64,000 bases of DNA from Ectobius pallidus (GCA_964059195.1 CAXKWD010000006.1:70139073-70203072); one strand, 5' to 3'. Positions 31,113 through 43,115 are shown, counted from the first letter of the stretch. Program-made: numbers and translations. The notes: generated from the sequence alone by a model not told the origin.

Positions 31113-32632
31113 AAATGCCATATTCATGTTATAATTAACAGAGTAATAATGGTTTAAGTAGTTTATAACACATGGGAGTAAATATTATATAAAAATTAAC
31201 TCTGAAATTTCTACCCGTGAAAGAATTCTAACTTACACTCTACGTAGTAGAGAAAATGTAAACTACAGGCCCTTACTCCTTATGACGATCTTTCGTCTTA
31301 CTTTTGTTTCCTTCTCTCAGTTAAGTTTATGTAAGTTAACTTGTTCAATTTCTTATATTTTAATCTTCTTTCTTGACCTGACTTTCCAATGTGCCTTTAT
31401 TTATGTGTCATCTCTGTATTACATAAAATGTTATTGCATTTTTGGTCCTCGCTTTCCTGCGTTGTTTAACTCCAGACAGAAGTTCAGTAGAGTTTCAAAG
31501 TTCCATCAGCCCTTGTAAAAGATATTAAAAGCTGTAGGCGCTCTCCCTCTTTCTCCAGGGGACCTGTTGATTACAGCAGATTGTGTTGTAGGGTATATTG
31601 GCTATGTGCTTTTCTATAGCTGTATGTAAGAAGATTCTAGATATATTCCATTCCTTTGCAATTTCATAAACATCTGCTTATGTATTTCATTACGAAATGC
31701 AACAGAGTTGGATGAGCATAGTATAAAATAGACCTATATCCTTGAATTTTATTTCTCATCGCAAATATAATTATTATTAGTAAATGCAGATATAATTTTC
31801 TTATTAAAATCAGCTTCATAATACCATGACAAAAAGCTGGTTGGTTGGTATTTTTAAAATAGTAATACTTTTGGAAAATCATCTCATGGCTAAATTTCTT
31901 TTGCTATTGCTCGAAAATTATGTGTTCATATTTTAGTCTTCAAGACGTGATAACTCAGAAAATATAGGATATAATTGCATCTCCAATATGTTTTAAAGAA
32001 CATTTCTGGAAGATGATTCTTTTACAATTTACATAACTTTACAAAATATTGTTTTAAAATATTCATGCTTATATATTTTCATAACAGCGATTATTTAAAA
32101 TAAAATTACTTGCACGATGTAGTCTTAGCTCACGAAAATGAGAGTCCTGAAATATCAGTGTTAAAGGGACTTCCATATAAAAAGTTATAAGTATTGTCAG
32201 ATACGAATAGATCGAAGGGGACAGTATTTTCAATATCTAGTTTACGATAGGGAGTAAATACTGAAATCCTCCTAATCGCTCAAGTACTTTCTTAATTGAA
32301 TCTTCGGTGGGAGATGGAGGTAGTGGAGGTAGCTAGAAGCTGTCACAGCGTTCGACAGCACAATTCCCGGTGAAGGCGGCGTGTTATGTGCAGTAGAATT
32401 CCTGTGGCATCATATTTGATTGTAAGTGGAAGGGAAATAACTACGAAGGTTAAAAAGGACAGTAGGTCACATTAAAATAAGTGTAAAACCTACTCTGCGT
32501 TTTTAATTATGTGTATGAATTTTTAAATAATTTGGTCGTAAGATTGAGCAGAATTGCAACAGCGCACTGAAACAGGTAGCTTCTACAATGGTGGCAATTA
32601 CCTCTGTCAGGCGTATAAACAAAGCGAAAAGG
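31113..32632. other. Unrecognised A+T-rich sequence
   Basis: No coding similarity, RNA gene or element boundary was seen. Confidence 0.4.
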
Positions 32633-32808
32633 AGGAAGCACATTGCATTCGTTCCGTTCCGTTCCGTTCCGTTCAGTCGATCTTTAATATTATGTCAACA
32701 GTGTAAGCATATTACATTCTGAAGAGCAAGGAACTGAAGCAGTGGGCGGTCGGACATTAATGTTTACACTGTCGACTGAATGGAACGGAGGCAGTGTGCT
32801 TTCTGCTT
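32633..32808. repeat. Small inverted repeat with (TTCCG)n run
   Basis: The left arm 'gaagcacattgcattcgttc' followed by 'cgttcagtcgatc' (32633-32682) is inverted to the right arm 'gtcgactgaatggaacggag' followed by 'gcagtgtgctttc' (32770-32804). The left arm is expanded by about five CCGTT pentamers. It may be a small non-autonomous DNA element; no target duplication is evident. Confidence 0.65.
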
Positions 32809-35255
32809 AAGGCACTCTAGTTCTGATTTCGCTTTACGTAACAGATTTTATGATATAAGTAATGTCTTATATTTAACTTGTACGAAAACTGCCAACTTCA
32901 TTAAAAAACCGGACAGGAAAAATCTGTTCCTTATTCTATCCCCTGTTAGTGTGGAAATAGTTATTTACAATGAAAGTCGCAAAAACGGGATTTTATTTTG
33001 CGAGAAGGTATGTCTGCGAACCGAGTCCGTGAGGGCAAATGTGGCAATCCGAAGAGCAATTAAAATAATTGTACCATGTGTATCATTCACTATTTTTTAG
33101 ACAGTCGTGAAAACTTGTGAAATAATAATAAATGTTAGATTTATTGTAATGAAATACGTACCATGGAGCTAGTCATATTAGAGCGCGCAGACAGCTGATA
33201 TTGATTTTCTGGTACACAACTGCCAACCGAAGGACGTCTTTCACCCATCAAGTACGCCGATTTTTGCGTTCATTGTGAGACATTTCACATTTAAAAAGCT
33301 TATTGAAGTTAAAAATCGTTATTTTTATGAAACTTAGTTAATTTAATATTCATATGAAAATATTTTAAACTAACACATATTTTCCACGCGAAGGAAGAAA
33401 ATTGGTAACCCTGGAGTGTTTTAATTTTATACCACTCAGTTCGCATAATTTTCCCTTCTTAATTCATTTCATCTACCGTTGAAAGTACCGGTACTTATTT
33501 TACTTTCGACTGTCTAAAAGAGTTACAACCTTACGGACAATACTTATCGAGTAAAACACGGTTAAAACTTAAGGTGAAAAATTCTGAGAAAAGTACTCGC
33601 TTGCAACAAAATTGGCATGAGAAATATTTTCTACCTAAGGAATAAGCTGTTAAAATTTGCGTAGTTATATCTCTTGCCATGCTGTATGTATATATTACCA
33701 TTTATCCACACCATCTTTGGCGAATCCATGAAGGTCTCTGTTCATGGACCTTATAGACAACTTATATTGTAGACTGGAAGAAGTAAAATATTATAGACCA
33801 TTCTTATAACAGGAAAAGTGCATGAAAAATTGCTAAATAAGTGAACAAAAGACAGAATGATTACGTAAACGAAGATGGAGATCTACAAACACTAAAGAGG
33901 AAGACGAAGAAGAATAAGAAGACAAAATAATGACAGAGTAATGATAATAATATTAAAAACAATTGAATATATTAATAATAACAATAACAAACAATGATTA
34001 TCAATAAAAGAAGAAAACGAGAATAAGAGGCTCTTACCATCTCTGGAATATTTCTATCGGAAACATATTTATTAGCAAGACCCAAAATCACTTTTAAATC
34101 GCAGGAATTGGCTTATTCTTTTGGCAGATATTTAAATAAAATAGATTTATGTGGGTTGAGGCAATCCATCTTTGCGGAAACTCTTCATATTAAAGAACAC
34201 ATTACTGGTATTGCAGAATTACAGTGCAGAGTGGATATTGCATTCTATTTAGCAACCTACGTACAACAAGGTTCCCCAGTAATTAAATAGGTTTTAACAC
34301 CAGAGCTATGATTTTCGATCAAATAGGGGGTTTGGTTGATAGAGGCAGAGTGTAATAAAACGTCAGCAAACAGGAAATATTGGCTAGTCAGGTCTGCCAA
34401 TTTACCAGCCCCAATACTCGTCACATTACAAATACATGCAATAGCCCATACTGTAGACTATTATGTACACACTGGTAAAGGCGAGAGGGAGCATGCCATG
34501 AACGACTGGCTGGAGAGCGAAGCAGGGGGAAGTAATTAGGATTGGCAAATTAGCAAGGACTAATGATCTAAGTTACTGCCCGGCTGAATGCGTCGGGCTT
34601 GGTTTCTGGAGAGCGGTCAGATCTCGTCAGGCAGGTGACTCCAGCAGCTTCCAGGGATGAGGTAAATTAACTGGAGAAGCGCGTAAGTCAAGTTTGTCAC
34701 CTGCTGCTGTAGTGCAAGTTAATCTATTGACATACAACAGACTCAATTCAACCCGTGCTTGAAAATATTAAACTAAACGAAAGGAGTAGGCCTATTTTAT
34801 GTACATTTAAATAATGAAATTATGGTTTTATAAAAGTCTTTCTTATTTTAACTGATATTCAGTAAAATGTCTGCTCAAGTATATATAAATAAAAATTCAT
34901 CTCGAAATGCTAGTAATTCAAATAAGTAAATTGCTACAAAATTTTAATTATGCTATTTTCACTTTCAGTACACTTGGACACACTGTATTATAAAAACATA
35001 CTTTAATTTTAGTTGTCAGCTTCTATGCGAAATGTCAGCTCATTCTGAACAAAACTCTGGTACCACATCAGCGTCTTTAGGCAAAAGACATGCAATATCA
35101 AGAAGATTTACCCTTATTTCATTTATCAGATTACGTTAAAAATAATTATTTTGATTTCACTATAAAAATTTGACCAACCTACCTAAGTGGTATTAAAAAG
35201 TCAAAATGAATTAATGACAATAAATATTATATTTTCTATTTTGTAGGGGAGGTGT
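32809..35255. other. Unrecognised sequence
   Basis: Short frames (32780-33100, 34108-34539) show no recognisable motif. A relatively G+C-rich patch at 34540-34700 has no tRNA box or coding signature that I can support. Confidence 0.35.
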
Positions 35256-35261
35256 AAATGC

Positions 35262-35296
<35 letters not shown>

Positions 35297-35660
35297 GTTC
35301 AGTGGTAATAGACAATTCCTAAGCAAGCTAAAGGATGCTAACACCATCCACCCATCCCTGGAAAATCCTAATTCCTTAAATCTATCCTACTTCTAGGTCT
35401 TCCAAGTGGTCTAATCCCGGGTTTTCCAGTCAATATTTTCTCGATTTTTTTCCCTGCACATATCCAGTCCATTTCATCATCTATGATTTAATTTCATATT
35501 TTAGGTGAAGCTCGTCATTATGCAGTTTTCTACGATCTCCATTTTCATCTCTCTTAGGCCCAAATATTTTCCTAAGCACCCTGTTTTCGAAAACTCATTC
35601 CGAAGTGTAAGGGACCATGTCTCACATACTATAATACAACCGAGAATACCTACGAAATTA
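35256..35660 (-). pseudogene. LINE C-terminal fragment with (AAGT)n tail, minus
   Basis: Reading minus, fragments give VCETWSLTLRNEFSK, then RRKLHNDELH and DHLEDLE, followed by a 3' end of (AAGT)n at 35262-35296. The same ending is seen at 42200-42645 on the other strand. CETWSLTLR and WRKLHNEELH are hallmark C-terminal blocks of a common insect LINE. Frames are broken. Confidence 0.75.
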
Positions 35661-36702
35661 TATTTAAATGCTTGCTAAGGCCTCTATAAAAGTTAATCAC
35701 ATGAGATATTATTTTTGATGGAGATATGTGGTGAAAAATAAAATAAAATCAAGATTCGCCTTTAAAAATCTAGAATTTTCAGTATAGTGTCCTCTTAACA
35801 TTACAATGCACAAATTGTAACTGACTTCTAAATGTAGGCCCAATCTTAACAATAATGTAATCTGTCTACTAGTATTTCTGCTGAAATGAAATCGAACTGA
35901 AACAATTATTTTTATAATAAATCCGCTTATTCGACGCATGTATGTGGGTCTTCCCTGGATATAAGCGGATACACCACTAGTAAGATGATCACTGGGTTAA
36001 CCAATTTTAGTTGGACGAATGACCAATGATCTAAATTCTGACAGCTGATAACCATGACTTCAGGGGGCTATCCCTATTAAAGCAATGAAAGAAGAAAATA
36101 ACTAGCATTATGCATCAGGAAAATAGTAGGCCTAAACTTTAAATAGAACCTTCACTTCGTTGTCAATATTGTTAGCGTTCTATACCTAAATATATTGGGA
36201 TTTATTAAACATCTTAAATTTTAGTAATTATTGCTATCAAAGATCTTAAGATTGTGATATAGCATAATATTGTATCCCTATGTTAGACAACAAAATTAAT
36301 TTATTAGGGCCATTCTTCCAATTGTGGGGAATTTCGTGTCCCAACCTTGCCAGTCTCGTAAATTAGAAATTTCCTCCCTTTTTACTAATTACTCGTATGT
36401 AATCATCATTTATCTTGTTAAAATATAAAGTATATTTTTATTCTGATATATTGTGGTATTTAATAGCTTGAAATGTTGACAGGAACTACAAATTACCCAT
36501 GAATTCAATGTCCCGACTCGAAATACTGCATGTACGAAAGCTAGGAAATTGACCGAGAAGTCTTCTAAAAAAATTGTAAATACAGGAACTGCAGAAGGTA
36601 TGCTCACTCTCATTGATGATATTACGATAATTATTTTATTCTTATTTATACTGTGTTATTTATTTTTATTTAAGTGCTTAACTGAGTGTCCCTGCATTAC
36701 GC
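35661..36702. other. Unrecognised A+T-rich sequence
   Basis: No coding similarity or element boundary was seen. Confidence 0.35.
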
Positions 36703-37622
36703 CAGTCAACACCGTAACGCACATAGAAATTAAATTTTCGCCAACTATGCTATAGCGGCATTACCTACGGCCATAAGTTAATTGGGAAGAACGATGGCAA
36801 CAATGTGGCAACCACAAAAATATTCCTTGTGTGATTGTAGAAAGCATAAGAGCAAAAACCCAGATTCTTCAGGAAAGTACCTTAATTGTATGTCAACACC
36901 GTAACGTAGAAAAAAGTGTGATTTTGTGATTTTTATAAATATTTTTAGTCTAGTAAACAATTTTTGGCTGTATTTTAAGATAAAGCATGTGATTAATCGT
37001 TGTTTTTTTCAGTCTTAACTTCGAAAACATATGAACAAAAAGAAATGTCCACCACCGTAACGGTCAACTCCGTCACGAAGAAATTCGTTACGGTGTTGAA
37101 CACTGTTACAGTGGTGACTTTATTGGCTTGCATATGTTTAATTTAATTTTAATTTAGCTTATTAATTTTATTTACCTCATAACGTGAATACATTATTGAA
37201 AACATGTCCACATCTTGAAATGAATGTCCACACCATAACGCAAATGTCCACACCGTAACGCAGTCTCCACCCCGTAACAATAAGTAAAATGGCAATAGTT
37301 AGCACTAATTTTTAAATGCTTTTTCTTAATGAGGAGGCATTTATGCACTCTATTCTTAATATTATGCTTAGGATATGAAAATAAATATTTTACATTAAAA
37401 AGTCTGGCCATAGTAACAAAATTTAGCATTAAAATCTCGATTCTATATTCTGTACTAAAAGTTTTATTTTTATGTTTTGCCCATTATAGTAAATATTCGA
37501 GATAAAATTGATTCAAGGTGAATCGCAAGCCAATGACCTATAGAAACAATAAATAAAAATGCTTTAATATTTCAAATTGTTAATATTAGGACCGCAAAAC
37601 GCTGCGTTACGGAGTTGACTGA
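36703..37622. repeat. Cluster of dispersed GTCAACACCGTAACG-type motifs
   Basis: A 15-16-bp motif close to 'tgtcaacaccgtaacg' appears at about 36704, 36892, 37046, 37063, 37225, 37245 and 37263 on plus, and at about 37085 and 37605 on minus. Spacing is irregular and intervening DNA is not repeated. This A+T-rich area has no coding signature I recognise. The motif resembles the one clustered at 39848-41719. Subterminal motifs of an unknown element, or a coding repeat, are possible. Confidence 0.6.
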
Positions 37623-38998
37623 TATTTGCACCTACTGATATTAAACAAATTAAATCTAAGTTAGTGGTTAACATTGAGCTCGGCCAATTCACTGGGAATA
37701 GGTTAACATCATAATAAACGAGATGACATCAATAAAAATCAGTTTTGTGACAATTGTAATTCCAGCTTAACAGTGGATGAAAATCCCCACAACCGTGAGA
37801 ATAACCCATTAGTGATTTACTCCATATAGCCTACTAATATTTTATCGCAATTCATAAAGTTTCTCATTGTGTATTATAGGTCTTTATACATATTAAAGAT
37901 ATTTCAGAAAAGTTGATAGAGGTAAAAGCATTATATTATTAATAATATGCAATGATACAACCAAATCTTCAAATAGCCTCTTTGTTAGATTCCCATACAC
38001 TTGTTTCAGGTTCAATACAGCCAATAACGGACATCGTATTAAGAAAAATAGGAAAGAGGTAGACAAAAATTTAATTTCATTTACACTACACTTTACTAAA
38101 ATGAACACAAAATAACTACAATTCAAAATACAAGGAATGGGGCGTATGTCATTGCACCTAGTTTTGAAAATGTGGGATCATTAAAAAAATGTTAAATGTA
38201 CAAATGAAAGGACAGGACGTAGGCCTATAGGGCAGATTATGGGTAGGCTACTAGACGTGGGATAGTGAAGGAAACAGACATCAGAAGTCCAAGGGTGGAA
38301 TAGTTGCTGGGAAAGAAATTGAATCCAAGCAATCCCTGAGATTTATATTTAACATAAAGACTATTCCTCGATAGATTTTTTATGTTGCTTATCCGACCAT
38401 ATTAAAATGAAAAATATTTAACATACGGTAGAGTGACGTACGTTTATTTCAATAAATGTAGGTTTGATTATAAATGGCCCATTTTTATATTCTTCTGGCC
38501 AATCTAGAGAAAAAGTTCTGGCATCCCCATTGTTGTTTGTACGGATTTACTCTTACCATAAACTAAGCTTTCTAGATTTAATTATTAAATTTGGTGCTGC
38601 TGGACATCCCGAATTTTACGCTCATGAGAGTTACCCCTTCTCACAGTCATAGTTACGCATGTGATACCTGACTTTCGTTGCTCAATCTAAACTAGTATAA
38701 GCTAAGCATTGAAAGCAAGTCACTTTTAGGGCTTTGTGCAGTTGTGTTATTCACAATAAGTTTCATAATACGAGCTGCACTGCGACCTCACCTATTTCAC
38801 TAATATTCCAATTACCGGTTGTAGGGCTAGTTCAAAACTACTTACTGCAAGTGCAATACATTGATTAGGCCTAGTAGTCCTACTATAAAACAATATATTT
38901 AATGTATTTTTGTTAATTATATACGCTAAGCCCAATACTGATTAGGCTACATAAATAACACCTATAGTCCAAAATTGGATTTAGCATACTGAAAAATG
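37623..38998. other. Unrecognised A+T-rich sequence
   Basis: No coding similarity or element boundary was seen. Confidence 0.4.
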
Positions 38999-39275
38999 AC
39001 CGCCTGCGTGATCTAGTAGTTAGTATAACCGACGATGGATCCCCAGGCCTGGATTAGAACCCCGGTACGTCCCCGGATTTTTCTGAGATAAGAAGGTCTG
39101 AAAAGAGATGCACTTATCTTCGTGACACAAACTGAAGAGCAACTTGATAAAGTGGTAGAGGATCCGGTTCATTAAGCCATCAATAACAGTCGAGGAAAAC
39201 GGCATGCTGACTACAAGCCCCAATCCTGCTATCTGCCTATGGTAGATGACGCAGTGATCGGACAGGCCGATCAAA
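38999..39275 (+). mobile_element. Old copy of SINE family A
   Basis: It follows the family-A body in order: 'accgcctgcgtgatctagta' head, 'atttttctgagataagaagg', 'gaagagcaacttgataaagt', and 'ctatctgcctatggtagatg' then 'acgcagtgatcgg'. The B-box area is mutated (cctggattagaacccc). It is more diverged than the copies at 19.1, 40.9 and 63 kb. Confidence 0.75.
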
Positions 39276-39313
39276 TTAAATCGTCAATTTAACTGAAATT
39301 AACCCTTAAGAGT

Positions 39314-39481
39314 GAAATGTACTGTCCGTGCATTTAGACGAGAGCACTGTAAACACAATGTGCAGTGGAATCAGTCTCACGTGATCCATACTAGCAACAC
39401 ACTCTCCTTCCGTCCCGCCCTATCTCTGCGGCGTATGCAAGTGCTCACGTCTAAATGCACAGGCTGTACATTTCCTGGCAG
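39314..39481. mobile_element. Small MITE-like element with ~34-bp inverted ends
   Basis: The left end 'gaaatgtactgtccgtgcat' plus 'ttagacgagagcac' is inverted to the right end 'gtgctcacgtctaaatgcac' plus 'aggctgtacatttc', with four mismatches. The interior is about 100 bp and non-coding. No target duplication could be assigned because the inversion runs into the flanks. Confidence 0.65.
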
Positions 39482-39489
39482 AAAAATTG

Positions 39490-39735
39490 TTGTCAATGAA
39501 TTTCAACTTTAAAATGACAGGTTTTTATTGTGGAAATAATAGGGTCTAGACCGCCGGTGTGGTCTTGTGGCTAGCGTCTTGTGGCTAGCGTGTTGTCAAT
39601 GAATTTCAACTTTAAAATGACAGGTTTTTATTGTGGAAATAATAGGGTCTAGACCGCCGGTGTGGTCTTGTGGCTAACCCGTCGGCCCGGGTTCGATCCC
39701 TTCGGATTTTTCTGAGGTAGGGAGGTCTGGGTATT
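39490..39735 (+). repeat. Local 102-bp duplication containing a SINE family A 5' end, then a truncated SINE
   Basis: The ~84-bp segment 'ttgtcaatgaatttcaactt' through 'gtggtcttgtggcta' occurs at 39489-39572 and again at 39591-39674, offset 102 bp. The second copy continues as a SINE head with B box 'cccgggttcgatccc' and stops at 'gaggtagggaggtctgg'. The near-identity suggests a recent event that copied a SINE 5' end with its flank. Confidence 0.8.
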
Positions 39736-40129
39736 AAGCCAAGTAATCATTGTATAAAATGGAAACTTGGTAAAAGTTAAGATATTTCAATACAAAAGAC
39801 ACCTAAAATATAATATTGAAATGCCTACTATTTTGGCTTAATTTTGTTGTGACGGGTGTGACACATGTTGTGTGGCGGGTGTGACATTTATGTAAAATAC
39901 CTTTTGCAGCTTTTGTATAATGATTATTTCATGCAGATGTTAGATAAATCATATGTTTGCATTAATACTATCTTTTAAATGGATCTTGGACTTCCGTTGT
40001 AGAGAACAGCACTTCTTTGCAAGACGAAGAAACTACGATCTACCAGCTTTGGCTATGAATGACATAGGTGACCAGTGGAAATGTCACAAATGTTTTAATG
40101 TTGGTATAGAAGTGAGGTAAAGATCTAGC

Positions 40130-40405
40130 GATCCCTATAGAGGCCATGAAGGCTTTTAGGGTTCAAACGTTCAACCTCCAACATTTTTAGACTTTAAGCA
40201 CATGAAGGTGGTAAGGTTGTCAGTCTTATGCACTGGCTGCCTTTACCCCAAAATTGCTTCTGGTACCCATTTCTGTTAGAGGATGAGTCGACCTCAGGGC
40301 CATAGTGCCAGCAGAAGGATTAGGCCAATTAAAAAATCTCAAAAACCTGATCAGGAATTGAACCTGTGCCCTTCCGGTTTGTAGCACAGTGCCTCAACCA
40401 GCAGC
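40130..40405 (-). mobile_element. tRNA-derived SINE, family C, minus
   Basis: Minus strand: head 'ggttgaggcactgtgctaca' (A box), 'gggcacaggttcaattcctg' (B box), then 'ccttctgctggcactatggc' and 'cctgaggtcgactcatcctc'. It ends near 'ccttcatggcctctataggg'. The last blocks are familiar from a SINE family widespread in insects and crustaceans. Target duplications were not resolved. Confidence 0.8.
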
Positions 40406-40944
40406 ATGACATTGTACCCCAATGAACTAAGTGAGAAGTAATAGCCTAATCAATTTTGTGCCTGATTTCTGTACTGGTAACTGTGTATCTTAGAACTGCT
40501 AAGAAATTCAGACAGACAATACCTCTAACAGCCGATGAAATGAGTAGGCCCACATGGAAACAAATGAAGGAGAACAGATAGAAAAACAATCAGCCAATCT
40601 AAATATAGCTACACAATATTATTTTTGTATGAGAGACAACAAAAATGTCCTGGTGACGAGAATAACCAGGTCCACCTCAATTCAGTAAAAGTTTGTGAAG
40701 CGCTCAGGCTCCCAAGTAGTCCAGGATTTTAGAGTAGTGGACAACGAAAACTGCCTAACTAATACCGGAGGAACATTTCACTTCACAACTTTACACAAGC
40801 CTCTTAAAAATATGGACAAATTGGAAAAAAGACTAACAAGGGAATTCCTTTTTATGCTGAGATCCTGTGTTGGGATTCCCCAGGATTGGTATATTATCAC
40901 AAAATATTTTCATGAAATTCATGCAAAATGGTACAGAGGCAGAT

Positions 40945-41265
40945 GGTGCAAAGTGTGGTTAGCATTGCTGATTACAGATCCATCGGCCCGGGTTCGATCC
41001 CCGGTACCTCCTCGAATTTTTCTGAGGTAGGGAGGTCTGGTAGGGGTGCACTCAGCCTCGTGATTCAAATTGAGGAGCTACTTGATAGAGAAGTAGCGGC
41101 TCCGGTCATGAAAACCACCTTTAATGGCTGTGGGTGTCGGCAAGCTGACCACATGCCCCCCAATCCTACCATCTGCCTACGGTAGATGACGCAGCGGTCG
41201 GGTGATAAGCCAAATCCCTCCAGGGATGTAGCGCCATGGAGTTTAGTTTAGTTTAAGTCTCGGTT
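40945..41265 (+). mobile_element. SINE family A copy, plus
   Basis: Contains the A-box-like 'gtgtggttagcattgctga', a perfect B box in 'cccgggttcgatccccgg', the full family-A body, and the tail 'ttagtttagttta'. It is inserted directly after the paralogous segment ending at about 40945, so it splits the GTCACACCCGTCAC-associated sequence. Confidence 0.9.
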
Positions 41266-42199
41266 ATAAGTTGATGTTGTCACATCCGACATGTCACACC
41301 CGCCACGTCACACCCGTCACGTCACACCCGTCACGTCACACCCGTCACACTGATAAAGTAAATTTTCAATAACTATATAAATATTTTTGTAAAATCTAAT
41401 TATGCATTTCAGTATGTGTATCAGTCCTCTTACTTGAAAAAATAAAGCAAATATAGTGAAGCTAATCAATTCACAGAATTTTCAATTTAACCTACATAAG
41501 AAAAAACCTTTGTCCAATCATGGTCACACCCGTCACATGCACAATATATTTTCCAGCTCAAGTATACAGCCTTGAAAAAAAACATTAGATCATATTTTGT
41601 ACTTCCAATGGGTTGGTATGTTAACACAAAAAACTTTGATGAGATTCCTGCAATACCTATGGTTCAGAGGTAGAAAGAAATAAGTGTAATGAAATCTGTC
41701 CAAATGTCACACCCGTCACTATGGATTGGCTCTATTGTGGAATTTTGAGTTCACCACTCAGATGTTTTATAACATTTTTTCAATCATCACTGTGACAAAA
41801 TCACAGAAGTGATCGAAAGAAAAAATTCAGTCCCGAGAGACCTAGATAGTAGATCCAGTACAGAACGACCCACCTGGAAAACCTATGGAGAATTAGTTTT
41901 TCGAGCCCTTAAATATTTCCTCTTGATCAGGTTGGATTGAGACATTCATCAGTTAAGATAGTTATACACCTTGACCTTACACCACAAACTTCGGACAATG
42001 GCATAACAGTACCCGATCCATTAATGGAGAAACTTTTGTGATGAGAGGTTAGTCAAAATTAAATAATGATGATTTGAACAAAATGTTTGATTTTGTTTAA
42101 TTCAGACATTTTTATCTTCTCACGTTGGAAATCTAAAATAAAAAATTTATAGAAATGAAATTTTATAGGACATTATCATTGCCTAGGACAATATACTTG

Positions 42200-42645
42200 C
42201 CTGTTGTATTATATGGGAAGAACATAATCTGAGAATGTTCGAAAACACGGTGATCAGGAAAATATTCGGACCCAAGGGAGTTGAAACCAGGACTGGAGAA
42301 AACTGCATAATGACGAACTTCATAACCTGTAAGAGTAATTAAATCATGGAGGATGATGTGTTGCGCGCATGGAGGGAGCAGAAAGACATGTGTAAAAAAT
42401 ATTGATTGGGAGACCCGAAGGGAAAATACCACTTGGAAGACCTAGAGGAGGTGGAAAGACAATATTGGAATAGATTTCAGGGAAGTAGGATTTTCGAGGG
42501 ATGGTTGGATGAAATTAGCATGGTATAGGGTTGAATGGCCGGCTCCTGTAAGCGTAGCATTGAACCTCCGGGTTCCATAAAATAGATAACATTCCTTTAT
42601 CTAGTTTAGGAATTGTCCTTTGCCCTTGAGTAAGTAAGTAAAATA
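42200..42645 (+). pseudogene. LINE C-terminal fragment, plus
   Basis: Broken plus frames give WRKLHNDELHNL, VARMEGAERHV, then ILIGRPEGKIPLGRPRG, with a 3' end at 'tgagtaagtaagtaaa'. Same family as 35256-35660. GRPEGKxPLGRPRxxW and the AAGT-type tail are shared. Confidence 0.8.
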
Positions 42646-42720
42646 TGGACACATATACATTCATGAACCACAGATTATTGTCTCTGTTGGACATTACATG
42701 AGAATATTATAGAACAAGAA

Positions 42721-42884
42721 TTCCTCTGACACTGGGATTTGAACCCAGGACCTTTGGCTACTTAATCAGTCATAAGAGAGAGGTTCCATCTTGCGCTGTG
42801 AAGTGAACTCTGGCATAGCTCAGTTGTTAGAGCAGTGGCACGGATAGCCAAAGGTCTTGGGTTCAAATCCCAGTGTCAGAGGAA
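42721..42884. repeat. Inverted pair of tRNA-like 3' halves (41-bp arms)
   Basis: The segment 42844-42884 ('atagccaaaggtcttgggtt' to 'cagtgtcagaggaa') is the inverse of 42721-42761 with about two mismatches. The arms hold the T-arm and acceptor end of the tRNA-like sequence described next. The spacer is about 82 bp. It may be a tRNA-derived fold-back. Confidence 0.75.
42808..42881 (+). tRNA. tRNA-like sequence (probable tRNA-derived repeat or pseudogene, anticodon loop GGA)
   Basis: Seventy-four nt fold as a cloverleaf: acceptor CTCTGGC/GTCAGAG (one G-T pair), D stem GCTC/GAGC in 'tagctcagttgttagagca', anticodon stem TGGC/GCCA with 7-nt loop ACGGATA, and T arm TTGGG-TTCAAAT-CCCAG. A and B boxes look usable. 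The loop would give anticodon GGA (serine), but there is no long variable arm as true tRNA-Ser has. The anticodon loop lacks the usual T33, and half of the sequence is repeated in inverse next door. A repeat or pseudogene is more likely than a working tRNA. Confidence 0.45.
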
Positions 42885-43115
42885 TTTTTCTTCTATATTC
42901 TCAAGTAAAATAAAATATGTTTCCATGTAAATCTAGAAGTTACTCAGTTTTACTATAAATCTTTTCCCTTTCTACTGATGTATAAATTCATCACTTGACA
43001 AAACTGAATTAAAACGGAATTATAAAATCAATAGAGTATTAGTTTATGTTAAAATGTGCACGTATTTATCCACGTGTTACTACATTCATTTAAGGAAACC
43101 AGATATTCCATAGAA

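Larger units (their letters stand above)
39848..41719. repeat. Cluster of GTCACACCCGTCACG-type motifs
   Basis: Copies lie at about 39849 and 39872 (minus), 41282, 41290, 41307, 41322, 41337 (a tight tandem run on plus), 41522 and 41705. The motif differs from that at 36703-37622 mainly by swapped A/C bases. Two paralogous segments accompany it: 40800-40950 and 41570-41695. These share a reading of the form 'IPQDWYIITKYFHEI' / 'LPMGWYVNTKNFDEI'. The block has been broken by SINEs at 40130 and 40945. Confidence 0.55.

Noticed and set aside
36703..37622. Possible CRISPR-like array
   Set aside because: The genome is eukaryotic in character, motifs lie on both strands, spacing is irregular and no cas-like gene is present.
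42808..42881. Functional tRNA-Ser gene
   Set aside because: No long variable arm, an unusual anticodon loop and an inverted half-copy next to it; kept only as a tRNA-like sequence.
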